From NCBI RefSeq assembly GCF_026339955.1, contig NZ_JAPEPW010000004.1:620001-684000 (forward strand): a DNA stretch of 64,000 nt. The letters run 5' to 3'. A program made the translations under genes and the position numbers. Each line of letters begins with the position of its first letter. Within the stretch, counting starts at the first letter, position 1. Under the pieces are notes generated by a model, which did no database searches, was not told the origin of the DNA, and saw only the letters and a program-made list of their open reading frames with translations. Below, one piece after another: positions 43,935 to 51,915 of this stretch. The DNA comes from Streptomyces sp. NBC_01549. Its GTDB lineage: Bacteria > Actinomycetota > Actinomycetes > Streptomycetales > Streptomycetaceae.

Positions 43935-44159
43935 CCTCCACCACTTCCTGCCAGTGCCCGCCGCAATGGCAGAAGGATGCGTCTCAGCAACGGTCTTCAA
44001 ACGCCCGTGCACGACCTCGCCTGGAAGGCGACGGGTTGAGAACGGGCTCGGAGACGAACACTGCAGTCCGAGCCGGCTGCCCCACTGAGGGCTGCGGCCA
44101 GGCGACATCGTCCGCATTCCCTCGGTGCGTGGCTGGGTCCGCGTCCACATCACCGGATC

Positions 44160-44515
44160 GACCGGAGCCCGCCCGGGACTTCAGCTCCGGCTCCTGTGCG
44201 GCGTACGCCATCGCGCTTGCCGAACTCCGCCGTCCGGTCCTGCTCGTGAATCTTCCCCGCCTGCGCGGCACTGACCACGTGAGCTTCCCCTACTGGGCCC
44301 GGTGCGACTCCCAGCAGATCCGCGCGGAGATGAGCGACGACCGCCGACCGGACCGCATCCGTGTCCTGTCTCAGATCGCGCTCCGCAAGTACCAGGGGCA
44401 GGGGCGCGCCCCCTACCTCTTGCTGGCCGCCGTCGCCCTCATCGTCATCGATGGCGTCGCTCTCATCGGCACCGTCCACCCCGAGCGCTTCACCATCGAT
44501 CCCACCCAGGCATGA
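44160..44515 (+). pseudogene. PycTM-like (DUF5706) effector, C-terminal fragment
   Basis: Ends with TDHVSFPYWARCDSQQIRAE, DRRPDRIRVLSQIALRKYQG and a last membrane helix YLLLAAVALIVIDGVALIGT. This matches the C-terminal pattern of PycTM effectors (FxxWA, HxxARAEM, then RxxVLSxIAxxKYxxLRxA and a final helix). The two N-terminal membrane helices expected for PycTM are not visible upstream, so the gene is truncated. No cyclase (PycC) gene is present in the window. Family assignment is from memory. Confidence 0.5.
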
Positions 44516-44526
44516 GGGAACGCTGT

Positions 44527-44943
44527 CTATTCTGCTCCGTTGCTGTTCAAGCCCGTGAGCACGTGATCCAACTCATTCGGCATCACGGCAACAAGAAGAG
44601 CGCCCTCGGACGAGGTGCACTCAACGATCCTGGACCCACCGTTGATCTTCACTGCTTCGCGCAGCGACGGTGAACGCACGCTGATCTGCCGCAACTCATC
44701 CGGAAGTGATAGTGCCGCACCGGCCTTGGTTCGGGGCTCCCAGGCCATCCCGGAGGGGCCGATCAACAGCCACCCACGGAGCCACCGCCCTTCAGGCGAA
44801 GGATGCCGGAGCAGGCAGGGAACCTTGATTAAATCTCCCTGAGCGGCACTGTCTGCACGTTGCTTCGCTTTGCGACGGAACAGCCACGCCGTCGGCCCGG
44901 CCGCTGCCAGGGCAACCACTAGTTCGATCACTGGAGCATTCAA
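44527..44943 (-). CDS. Small hypothetical protein with N-terminal membrane helix
   Basis: A 138-residue protein. N-terminal helix (IELVVALAAAGPTAWLFRRK) followed by RGWLLIGPSGMAWEPRTKAG and VECTSSEGALLVAVMPNELD. The C-terminal part appears to be a beta-rich domain of the PH-like or DUF2550-like kind, which is not firmly recognised. It is convergent with the PycTM-like tail (12-bp gap). Confidence 0.6.
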   Translation of the reverse strand: MNAPVIELVVALAAAGPTAWLFRRKAKQRADSAAQGDLIKVPCLLRHPSPEGRWLRGWLLIGPSGMAWEPRTKAGAALSLPDELRQISVRSPSLREAVKINGGSRIVECTSSEGALLVAVMPNELDHVLTGLNSNGAE

Positions 44944-45029
44944 GCAGCGCTCAACCTGAGTGCCCAGCCCTCCGAATGCTCGCCACTACCAGCAGGTTCG
45001 CTTCCGGCCGACCTTCAGAATCCGCGAAC

Positions 45030-45251
45030 CCGCTGGTTTCCGAGTACGACCGCAGCGCGGTCCCCGAAGGCCTGGCCACACGGCGCCAGTTGCGGGACAT
45101 GGGCCTCAGCCCCGGTAGCAACAAGGGCACGGTCGCGATCCTGCGCTGTAAGTGGTGCTCCTATAGGCCGCATCTGTCGTGCAACCACCCCGCCCGGGGC
45201 TTCCTGCTCAGCATCGATCTGGCGAAGCCGAACTGTTGCTCTTGGTCGTGA
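45030..45251 (+). pseudogene. Fragment of conserved Streptomyces zinc-motif protein
   Basis: Frame reads TRRQLRDMGLSPGSNKGTVA, ILRCKWCSYRPHLSCNHPAR and FLLSIDLAKPN. From memory this resembles the RRQLR...C-rich...LYxxDLAxPKR core of a streptomycete family. No proper start and an early stop, so it is a stump beside the IS982 element. Confidence 0.4.
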
Positions 45252-45288
45252 GGCCCCGCCTGCGCGGCGACGACAAGGCGTCCTTCCC

Positions 45289-45310
45289 CTAGATGATCAA
45301 TTCCAAGGGG
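45289..45310. repeat. 22-bp repeat, inverted copy at 50138-50159
   Basis: The sequence starting CTAGATGATCAATTCC is repeated exactly, in reverse complement, at 50138-50159. It abuts the IS982 gene here and the PycTM tail there, and probably represents IS ends. Confidence 0.85.
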
Positions 45311-45350
45311 TGTCTGCGGAGACGAGAATGAGGGTGTCCAAGATCGTTTT

Positions 45351-46213
45351 GTGACGAACAACCTGGACACCCTCGCGACAGCACTCTATGCGACGACCGA
45401 CGACCTGCCGAAAGAGCGTCCGGACCTGGCGTCGTGGCGGCCGGCCGTGGGCATCGCGCCGCAGCTCACCGACGCCGAGCTGGTCACCCTCGCGATGATG
45501 CAGGCCATGCTCGGTTTCACCTCCGAGGCCAGGTGGCTTCGGCATGCCCGGGCCCACCTGCGGCACCTCTTTCCGTATCTGCCCCAGCAACCCGGCTACA
45601 ACAAGCGGCTACGCAAGGCCGCCGAGTTGCTTCGCCGAGTCACTCGGATCCTGGCCACCAGCACCTCGGTGTGGAGCGACGACGTATGGATCGCGGACTC
45701 CACACCTGTCGAATGCGGCCGCTCTCGGGAGACCGTGAAACGCTCCGACCTGGCCGGATTGGCCCAGTACGGCTACTGCGCCAGCCACAGCCGCTTCTTC
45801 TGGGGCCTGCGGCTGCACCTGGTATGCACCCTCCATGGCCTGCCCGTCGCCTTCACCCTGACCGGGGCCAAGGCCGACGAGTGCGAGACCTTGCTGGACC
45901 TGTTCGCGGCCGAACCGCACCTCCTCGCCGCCGGCCCGGCCAGACACTGATCGGGGACAAGAACTACTTCGGCCGCGACTTCGAACGCGAACTGGCCGAG
46001 TACGGCATCCAGTTGCTCCGGCCAACCCGCAAGGGCGAACGGCAGCGGCCCGGCGGACCCCTGTTCAAGCCGTTGCGGCAGGTTATCGAGTCGATCAACG
46101 AAACCTTCAAGGGACAGCTCGACCTCGAACAGCACCGAGGACGGACACCCCGCGGTGTCATCGCCCGCGTCATGCAGCGAATACTCGCCCTGACCCCTGA
46201 GTTCCACAGTTAG
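45351..46213 (+). pseudogene. IS982-family transposase, frameshifted
   Basis: The first frame (to 45950) gives PQLTDAELVTLAMMQAMLGF, VWIADSTPVECGRSRETVKR (Asp) and GLRLHLVCTLHGLPVAFTLT, ending AAGPARH. The second frame continues GQTLIGDKNYFGRDFERELA (Asp) and QVIESINETFKGQLDLEQHR (Glu) to EFHS. A one-base loss at about 45930 separates them. Without programmed frameshifting, which is not typical of IS982, the element is inactive. Confidence 0.85.
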
Positions 46214-46293
46214 CGGTGTCGACTAGGGAACGAAAACGTGGGTTGACCTGCGGAAACGCCTGTGAGCACGCCGAGATGGCGTGTCACTAGGCG

Positions 46294-48072
46294 GGGGGAT
46301 AGTGCCTGGTCAGCGGCCTGCGGTCAGATCGATGATCTTCTTGGGCGGGGTGACGTTCAGGGCGGTGAAGATGTCGCGCTGGGGCTTGGTGAGGTCGGTG
46401 GACTGGCGGAAGGTGCCGGCCGGGCCGGTGTAGGTGACCGCGTGCAGGCGCTGGAGTTCGGCGCGCAGGCGGTTCCAGGTCTGGCCGGTGGAGGTCTCGG
46501 CGACGCGGATCAGCAGCAGGGCGAGCCAGCAGAGCAGGACGTGGGCGCGGATGCGGTCCTCGCGGCGGTGGTAAACGGGGCGGAGATCGAGAATTTGCTT
46601 CATGTCGCGCCAGCCGCGCTCGACTTCCAGGAGCTGTTTGTAACCCAGGGCGATGTCCTCGGCCGACAGCTTCGGATCCGAGGAGCGCAGGAGGTACTTC
46701 CCGTCGAGGTTGGCCTCGGCGGCGATCTTCTTCTTGTCCACCCGCAGCAGCCCGCTCGGGGTGGTGCGCAAGAACCGTTTCAGACCGGGCTTGGTGGACA
46801 ACACCCCAGCCAGCTTGTCGCGTTCGGGCCTGGGCAGCTTGTCCGTGGCCTCGATCGCCTCGGTGAGCTGGGTGACCATCCGCTGACGGATCGCGGCGTC
46901 GCGGGTGGCCTGGTCGGGGTTGAAGCAGATCACGAACCGGTCGTCGGTTCCGATGTTGACCTCCTTGACCTGGAGGTTGTCGCGCACGGACGCATAGCGG
47001 CCCTGCCGCGAGAGGGCGGCGCGTACTTCGGGTGATCCGGTGCGGAGTTTCTCGCCGATGATGTAGCCGCCGCCTCCGCGCATCAGCGCCCGGCGGTTGG
47101 CGGCGGAGGTGAAGCCGCGGTCGGCGACCCACACGATCTTCGACAGCGTCCACTCGCGCAGGTCGTCGCGGACCTGCCGGATCAGGGCCTGGTCACCGGT
47201 GTTGCCGGGCCAGGACCACACCCGCACCGGGATCCCGTCGCGGGTGACGGCCATGCCGATGACGACCTGGGGCAGATCGTCGCGGGAGTCCTTGGACTTG
47301 CCGTGGGTGCGGAACCCGTCGTGTCGCACCGCGTCTTCGGCCGGCGCGTCGGCGGCCAGGCGCTCGCCGTGTTCGTCGCGGGCGACAGGTTCGTCGGCGT
47401 CCTCGGTCTCGAAGTACGTGGAGCTGGTGTCGAAGAACAGCAGGTCCACCTCCAGGTTGAGCAGGTCGGTGACCTGGAAGTACGTCTCCTTGGCCAGGGC
47501 CGGCTCGATGGTCAGCAGGTAATCCATGGCTCGGTAGCAGGCTTCGTCACTGATCGCCTCCAGGCCGTCTATGTGGACGTCGTCGGCGATCCACTCGGTC
47601 GCGGCGAGCTTGCTGGAGGCGGCCAGGGCCCGGTTGGCGACCAGCGCGAACAGCACCCGTTCGACGCGCGGATCCAGCCGCCGCCCGGCCAGTTGGCGGT
47701 GCACGACACCGTCGAGGCCGAGCCGGTGCCAGAGTCCGTCCAGCGCGTGCACCCCGCCGCACGGCCTGGAACTGATCAGTGACAGGTCTCCCGAGCCGGT
47801 CGCGGCCAGCGCGGACGCGGGGTCCAGCAGCTTCGAGAGCGCGCCGACCAGTCGGCGCACCGCCTCGCGGTCGAGCTCGTCCTCCCGGCCGAAGGAGTGC
47901 AGCACCTTCGTACGCGAACGCCCCACGGCCGGGTCCCACTCGTTGTGGGCCAGCTGCAGATACCGGACCGTCTGCCCGTCCTTGTTCCGCCGGGACGTCG
48001 TCTTCACATACATGCCGCTAGACGATACGCACATCATTCCATGTCACAGGCATGGGGGTGACAACATCGTGC
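46294..48072 (-). mobile_element. IS1634-type element
   Basis: Flanked by an exact 9-bp direct repeat CACTAGGCG (46285-46293 and 48073-48081) that may be the target duplication; clear terminal inverted repeats were not resolved by eye, so ends are approximate. One intact transposase. Confidence 0.65.
46310..48013 (-). CDS. IS1634-family transposase
   Basis: A 567-residue protein from ATG 48013 (MYVKTTSRRNKDGQTVRYLQ). Family landmarks: ISDEACYRAMDYLL, DLLFFDTSSTYFE (Asp), KIVWVADRGFTSAANRRALM (Asp), ERGWRDMKQILDLRPVYHRR (Glu) and EDRIRAHVLLCWLALLLIRV. Full length, no frameshift. An in-frame ATG 24 bases upstream is also possible. Confidence 0.93.
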   Translation of the reverse strand: MYVKTTSRRNKDGQTVRYLQLAHNEWDPAVGRSRTKVLHSFGREDELDREAVRRLVGALSKLLDPASALAATGSGDLSLISSRPCGGVHALDGLWHRLGLDGVVHRQLAGRRLDPRVERVLFALVANRALAASSKLAATEWIADDVHIDGLEAISDEACYRAMDYLLTIEPALAKETYFQVTDLLNLEVDLLFFDTSSTYFETEDADEPVARDEHGERLAADAPAEDAVRHDGFRTHGKSKDSRDDLPQVVIGMAVTRDGIPVRVWSWPGNTGDQALIRQVRDDLREWTLSKIVWVADRGFTSAANRRALMRGGGGYIIGEKLRTGSPEVRAALSRQGRYASVRDNLQVKEVNIGTDDRFVICFNPDQATRDAAIRQRMVTQLTEAIEATDKLPRPERDKLAGVLSTKPGLKRFLRTTPSGLLRVDKKKIAAEANLDGKYLLRSSDPKLSAEDIALGYKQLLEVERGWRDMKQILDLRPVYHRREDRIRAHVLLCWLALLLIRVAETSTGQTWNRLRAELQRLHAVTYTGPAGTFRQSTDLTKPQRDIFTALNVTPPKKIIDLTAGR

Positions 48073-48280
48073 CACTAGGCGTTTTCGGCCTTTCGCGCTA
48101 GGTGCAACCGCCTGACCTGCACCGATGCCCTGCCACACCCCCGAGAACCCCGCTCAACTGTGGAACGCAGGTGACCGCCGTCATTTGGCACAACGACCAG
48201 ACGGGACAAGCCACCCTCCGCTCGCTCACCGCGTACGACCACTGACCCCTTTCATCCGAAGAAGTTTTGGACTTGATGTC

Positions 48281-48739
48281 TTAGCTGGCGGTGGACTGCC
48301 GGGCAGCCTGGAGCAGGCGGTCGAGGTTGCCGAAAGCAGCAGCGCTGCCAAGGGGGTTGGCGTAGTCGCGGGAATGCACGATGAGGCCGTCCCGTATGCG
48401 CATGACCATGATGTAGCGGTTGGTGAACGACCGTCCGGTGGGGACCGCTGTGGCGTGGTAGTCGTACTCGGCGATCACGACTTCCGGGTCGGCCGTCACG
48501 TGCAGGGCGACGGGGTCGATCCGTTCGACCCGTATCGACGGCGCAAAGTTTTTGAACCGCGCGCGGTGCCCCTCGCGGCCCTCGAAGCGCAGCGGGACGC
48601 CGGGTTGCGGTCCGAACGGCATCTCGATCACAGAGTCCTCGGCGTACAGGTCGGCGAGTTCGTCGGGGGTGCCCTCCGAGGCGACCCGCAGGAAGCGCTC
48701 GGCGGCCTCGCGCGGGCTGGGTGCGCTGACTTCGGTCAT
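48281..48739 (-). CDS. SnoaL-like / NTF2-fold protein
   Basis: A 152-residue protein with the cone-shaped NTF2 fold pattern: PREAAERFLRVASEGTPDEL, LYAEDSVIEMPFGPQPGVPL, RFEGREGHRARFKNFAPSIR, VIAEYDYHATAVPTG and SFTNRYIMVMRIRDGLIVHS. SnoaL-like members act as small-molecule isomerases, hydrolases or ligand binders; the substrate is unknown. It is divergent from the TetR gene at 48846 (106-bp gap), which probably controls it. Confidence 0.85.
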   Translation of the reverse strand: MTEVSAPSPREAAERFLRVASEGTPDELADLYAEDSVIEMPFGPQPGVPLRFEGREGHRARFKNFAPSIRVERIDPVALHVTADPEVVIAEYDYHATAVPTGRSFTNRYIMVMRIRDGLIVHSRDYANPLGSAAAFGNLDRLLQAARQSTAS

Positions 48740-48845
48740 GGTGGACTCCAGAGCTTAGAATCGGAACGCACAGCCCGATTGAAGTTACGGAACGATCGCC
48801 CCGGTTGTCAATCGAGGATTTACGGGAGAAGAGAGGCCGACCACC

Positions 48846-49637
48846 ATGGCGGACGCAGACACTCAGACCGGTCGGCAGTCGCGCGCCGACGCCCGTCGCA
48901 ATCGGGCCCGGGTGCTGCGGGCCGCCGAGGCCGCATTCGCCGCTGAGGGGGCTGACGTCCCGCTGGACGAGGTGGCCCGTCGAGCCGGGGTCGGCGCGGG
49001 CACCGTCTACCGTCATTTCCCCAGTAAGGAGGCCCTGTTCGAGGCCGTCATCGTTGACCGCATCGCGCGGATGGCCGCGGACACCCGCACGATGACCGCA
49101 GCTGATGATCCTGGCGCGGCGTTCTTCACGTTCTTCACCGAGATGGTTGAGCGAGTCACGTTCAACAAGGCCCTGGTTGCAGCGCTGGACGGCCGAGCGC
49201 AGATCCGCCCCGCGGTGGCCTCCGGTTTGAAGCGGGAGTTTCGCGAGGCAGTCGCCGCGCTGCTGCTGCGGGCCCAACAGGTAGGGGCGGTGCGTGCGGA
49301 CGTAGACGACGCCGACGTGGTCGCGCTGGCGACCGGCTGTATCGCCATGGAAGCCGGCCGGGGCTCCGCCGGGCGCATGGTGGCCCTTGCCTGCGACGCG
49401 TTGCGCCCGGCAGCCGCGACCGAGCTGCCGGCCGCCATAGCGGAACCCGTGTCGGAAACTGAATCGACACCGAGCGCACCCGACCGTAACGAAAATGACA
49501 CGTCAGCCTGTAACGAAACTGGCGAGGGATTCTGCCCTGTGTGCGGCAGCCCGCTGCCGGTCGCGGCAACTGGTCGTCCCCGCAGGTACTGCAGCGACGC
49601 CTGCCGCCAGAAGGCCCATCGGCTGCGCGCTCGCTAG
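48846..49637 (+). CDS. TetR-family regulator with C-terminal zinc-ribbon-like tail
   Basis: A 263-residue protein. N-terminal HTH: ADARRNRARVLRAAEAAFAA, VPLDEVARRAGVGAGTVYRH then FPSKEALFEAVI; helical ligand domain to about residue 200. Unusually, a linker rich in Ser/Thr/Glu leads to CPVCGSPLPVAATGRPRRYC then SDACRQKAHRLRAR, a four-cysteine zinc-ribbon-like module usually seen in stand-alone Streptomyces proteins. The fused tail could bind DNA or a partner. It is divergent from the SnoaL-like gene; the gap holds AATCGG-10-CCGATT (48762-48783), a possible operator. Confidence 0.85.
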   Translation: MADADTQTGRQSRADARRNRARVLRAAEAAFAAEGADVPLDEVARRAGVGAGTVYRHFPSKEALFEAVIVDRIARMAADTRTMTAADDPGAAFFTFFTEMVERVTFNKALVAALDGRAQIRPAVASGLKREFREAVAALLLRAQQVGAVRADVDDADVVALATGCIAMEAGRGSAGRMVALACDALRPAAATELPAAIAEPVSETESTPSAPDRNENDTSACNETGEGFCPVCGSPLPVAATGRPRRYCSDACRQKAHRLRAR

Positions 49638-49682
49638 AATCAAGTCCGATGTCGCGCCGTCCCGAAGAGCTGGCTTCGAATC

Positions 49683-50057
49683 GTGCGGTGCGTGTGCAAG
49701 GCGAAGGGCGTCCTCGTACTCGGCTTGCTCGGATGGCCCCGCTTCAACCGCCTCCTCAGCGCCCCCGAGGTCGAGAGCCGCTGGCTGCTCACCCTGACCG
49801 ACGAACTGCGGGACGCCCTCGCGACCGCGACGCCGGACCGGCCCCGGGACCTGGCCGAACCCTGGTCCCGGATCGAGGAGTTCCCGCCGGAAACCGACCC
49901 GGAAGGGGCCGTCGGCTTCCTGCACGAACTCGGCGAGCTGGCCGCCCGGGCCCGCGCGCACCGTCTCTACTGCCTCGTCATGCTGCTCGTCATGCTGGTC
50001 GGCGGACCACCCATGGACGGCCGAATCAACCGAAGAAACTGTCCGCAGCCGCCGTGA
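49683..50057 (+). CDS. Hypothetical protein, possibly truncated
   Basis: A frame of 124 residues with RFNRLLSAPEVESRWLLTLT, DELRDALATATPDRPRDLAE and FLHELGELAARARAHRLYCL then VMLLVMLVGG. It could be a helical membrane-associated protein. No good ribosome binding site. Coding ends in a patch that also contains, on the minus strand at about 50030-50110, VTPEAFGAFVTAAADSFFG, which looks like the tail of a DUF397-type protein, so this is a mosaic junction. Confidence 0.4.
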   Translation: MRCVCKAKGVLVLGLLGWPRFNRLLSAPEVESRWLLTLTDELRDALATATPDRPRDLAEPWSRIEEFPPETDPEGAVGFLHELGELAARARAHRLYCLVMLLVMLVGGPPMDGRINRRNCPQPP

Positions 50058-50137
50058 CGAAGGCACCGAATGCCTCCGGGGTGACGGCGAGGGCTTCGGC
50101 TTGCGGGGTGCTTGGAGTCGCGGGCGGCGCTGCTGAG

Positions 50138-50159
50138 CCCCTTGGAATTGATCATCTAG
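50138..50159. repeat. 22-bp repeat, inverted copy of 45289-45310
   Basis: Exact reverse complement of 45289-45310; begins CCCCTTGGAATTGATC. The PycTM-like coding tail starts directly after it. Confidence 0.85.
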
Positions 50160-50339
50160 AGGGCACGCCTGGAGGAAGACGAGATCCGCGCCTGCATGGA
50201 CGGCGACACCCGAGCCGCCCGCCTCCGGGTCCTGTCCGTCCTCGCCGTACGGAAGTACACCCACCTGCGGTGCGCGGTCGACCTGTTGCTCGCCGCCCTG
50301 GTCCTGCTCGCGCTGGCCGCCTCCGGCCTCGCGCTGTGA
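50160..50339 (+). pseudogene. PycTM-like (DUF5706) effector, C-terminal fragment 2
   Basis: Reads RLEEDEIRACMDGDTRAARL, RVLSVLAVRKYTHLRCAVDL and LLLAALVLLALAASGLAL, i.e. the last cytosolic helices and final membrane span of a PycTM-like effector. It begins abruptly at the 22-bp repeat, so the N-terminal membrane hairpin is missing. Its stop overlaps the following gene (GTGA). Confidence 0.5.
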
Positions 50340-50644
50340 CGGCGGCCGCGGTGACCCGCACGCGTCTGGAACGCGTCCGCGCCTCGGTCGCCACCGCCTC
50401 CCTGGCCCTCCAGCAGATCGAGGACGACCACCTCAATGCCGGCGACGTCGACCAAGCGGAGCTTGCCGCGATCCTGCGCGAGCTCATTGTGAACGCCGAC
50501 CCGTCCGTCCTCGACCTGGCCGCCGAGCTGCTCGCCGACGACGCCGGGATGCGCCTGACCTGGGCAGCCCGCGCCCTTGCCCCAAGGAGTAGCCGAATGA
50601 CCGCCCCCTCTACCCCCTGCCCAAGAACGCGCTCCTGGTGCTGA
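50336..50644 (+). CDS. PycTM-linked small helical protein, paralog 2
   Basis: A 102-residue protein from GTG 50336. RTRLERVRASVATASLALQQ, DQAELAAILRELIVNADPSV and DDAGMRLTWAARALAP match the 42392 protein at most positions in the first 60 residues; paralog 1 has an extra 15-residue insertion in the middle. The GTGA overlap with a PycTM-like tail supports co-translation. The C-terminal 20 residues are low-complexity and may be read-through of an original, earlier end. Confidence 0.6.
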   Translation: MTAAAVTRTRLERVRASVATASLALQQIEDDHLNAGDVDQAELAAILRELIVNADPSVLDLAAELLADDAGMRLTWAARALAPRSSRMTAPSTPCPRTRSWC

Positions 50645-50780
50645 TCGGCGCATCCGGTGCGCGCCATGAGCTCACGGTTATCCGCTCCCCGCCAGGTCGG
50701 GCGGCAGCCGACCTGGCGGGTCCCTCTCGTCGCGAGCAGCGCCTCCCGTCTGCGGAGAGGAAACATTCCCCACCGTTTCG

Positions 50781-50796
50781 GTGTCTCATGAGACAT
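50781..50796. promoter_or_regulatory. Near-perfect palindrome GTGTCTCATGAGACAT
   Basis: Differs from the perfect palindrome at 25856 only in its last base. Confidence 0.45.
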
Positions 50797-50817
50797 CGTG
50801 AGGTCTGCCTGACATGC

Positions 50818-50853
50818 AAGATCCCGTGTTCATCGGGGCGAACACGGGATCTT
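50818..50853. terminator. Strong intrinsic terminator, bidirectional
   Basis: Perfect 14-bp stem AAGATCCCGTGTTC / GAACACGGGATCTT with an 8-nt loop and flanking T/A runs. It lies 34 bp after the GNAT stop (minus strand) and after the plus-strand PycTM partner, so it can serve both. Confidence 0.85.
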
Positions 50854-50886
50854 TTGTCGCGATGGTGTTGAGACAGATGCTTGGCG

Positions 50887-51429
50887 TCAGAGCGGTGCCA
50901 GGATCATCAGGATTTCGTCGCGATCATCGCCGAGGGCGAGGCGAAGAGCGCCCGGCCAACGACCGATCTCCTTCCAGCCCAAGCGGCCGTAGAAGTCCTC
51001 CAGCCCAACGCCGCCGCGTGCAGCCAAGTGGAGTTGTTCCAGCCCCATCTCGTCGCGGGCGATGTCACGAACGTGATTCATGAGAGCAGCCCCGATGCCG
51101 CGGCCCCGCAGGCCCGTCCGTGTCTGGACATGGTGGAGCGTCCCCCAGTGGGAGATGACCTCAAAGGGATCACGCCGAACATTCAGCCACCCGGCGAGGT
51201 TGCCGTTGATCGATGCGACCACGAGGCGGCTCGTCTCAGGGACAAGACCCTCGATGAGGGAGTCGACCGCAGGGGCGGCCTGGCTCGCGTCGATGGGCGG
51301 GAAGGGGAATCCTGCTGCTCCGCCGGCGTTGGTGACCTCAATCCAGCATCCAATGAGTGCTTGCCTGAGTTCCGGCGTGACGTCACCTGGGGCTGTGACC
51401 TGTCGCAGGTCGAGGGGTCCACTATTCAT
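50887..51429 (-). CDS. GNAT-family N-acetyltransferase
   Basis: A 180-residue protein from ATG 51429 (MNSGPLDLRQVTAPGDVTPE). GNAT core: SRLVVASINGNLAGWLNVRR, HWGTLHHVQTRTGLRGRGIG (acetyl-CoA loop R-x-x-G-x-G), AALMNHVRDIARDEMGLEQL and GLEDFYGRLGWKEIGRWPGA. Substrate unknown; similar stand-alone GNATs act on small amines or antibiotics. Terminator downstream at 50818. Confidence 0.88.
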   Translation of the reverse strand: MNSGPLDLRQVTAPGDVTPELRQALIGCWIEVTNAGGAAGFPFPPIDASQAAPAVDSLIEGLVPETSRLVVASINGNLAGWLNVRRDPFEVISHWGTLHHVQTRTGLRGRGIGAALMNHVRDIARDEMGLEQLHLAARGGVGLEDFYGRLGWKEIGRWPGALRLALGDDRDEILMILAPL

Positions 51430-51477
51430 GCAGGAGATCCTTGCACCCAGCACTGACAGTTCTGGGTGGGTCCGGGA

Positions 51478-51915
51478 TCAGCATGGGCCGATCGTTTCGG
51501 TTCGGGAGGCGCGTCGTTCGTCGAGCGCGATGACGGCGCCGCGTCCGGCCACTTCCTCGCGGAGGCCCGCGTTGTCATGGTGCAGGGCGGCGATCACGGT
51601 GGCTGCTGCCTCAAGGCGGCCCTGGAGCTGGGTCCGCTCACGTTTCAGTTCTTTCAACTGGCGTCGGACTTCGCCGAGTTCGGTGTCTCGACGGGCTTCT
51701 CCTGGGGTGCGTGCGCCGGTCGCGGCCGTCCGCTCGTTCCACTCGGTGAGGATGTCGGGGGCCCGGTTCAATGTGGCCCTGCTGACGCCGGCTTCTCTGT
51801 AGAGGTTTTCCTTGATCAGGCGTCCGTCGGTGCGGGTGGGCTTGCCTGCCAGGAGCCGTTCCATGGCGGCTCGCAGGGCTTTCTCGGCTTGGCCGGAGAC
51901 GCGGGTGCCGGTCAT
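51478..51915 (-). CDS. TnpC-like helix-turn-helix/coiled-coil protein of a Tn554-type module
   Basis: A 145-residue protein from ATG 51915, overlapping the recombinase stop (ATGA). N-terminal part ALRAAMERLLAGKPTRTDGR, LIKENLYREAGVSRATLNRA forms an HTH; the remainder is a coiled coil (GEVRRQLKELKRERTQLQGR). TnpC proteins of Tn554-like elements have this layout and follow the large recombinase TnpB, as here. They are accessory to orientation or efficiency of transposition. Confidence 0.65.
   Translation of the reverse strand: MTGTRVSGQAEKALRAAMERLLAGKPTRTDGRLIKENLYREAGVSRATLNRAPDILTEWNERTAATGARTPGEARRDTELGEVRRQLKELKRERTQLQGRLEAAATVIAALHHDNAGLREEVAGRGAVIALDERRASRTETIGPC

Noticed and set aside
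45351..46213. Programmed frameshift in the IS982 transposase
   Set aside because: No slippery run or stimulatory structure recognised at the join, and IS982 transposases are normally single-frame; a plain one-base loss is simpler.
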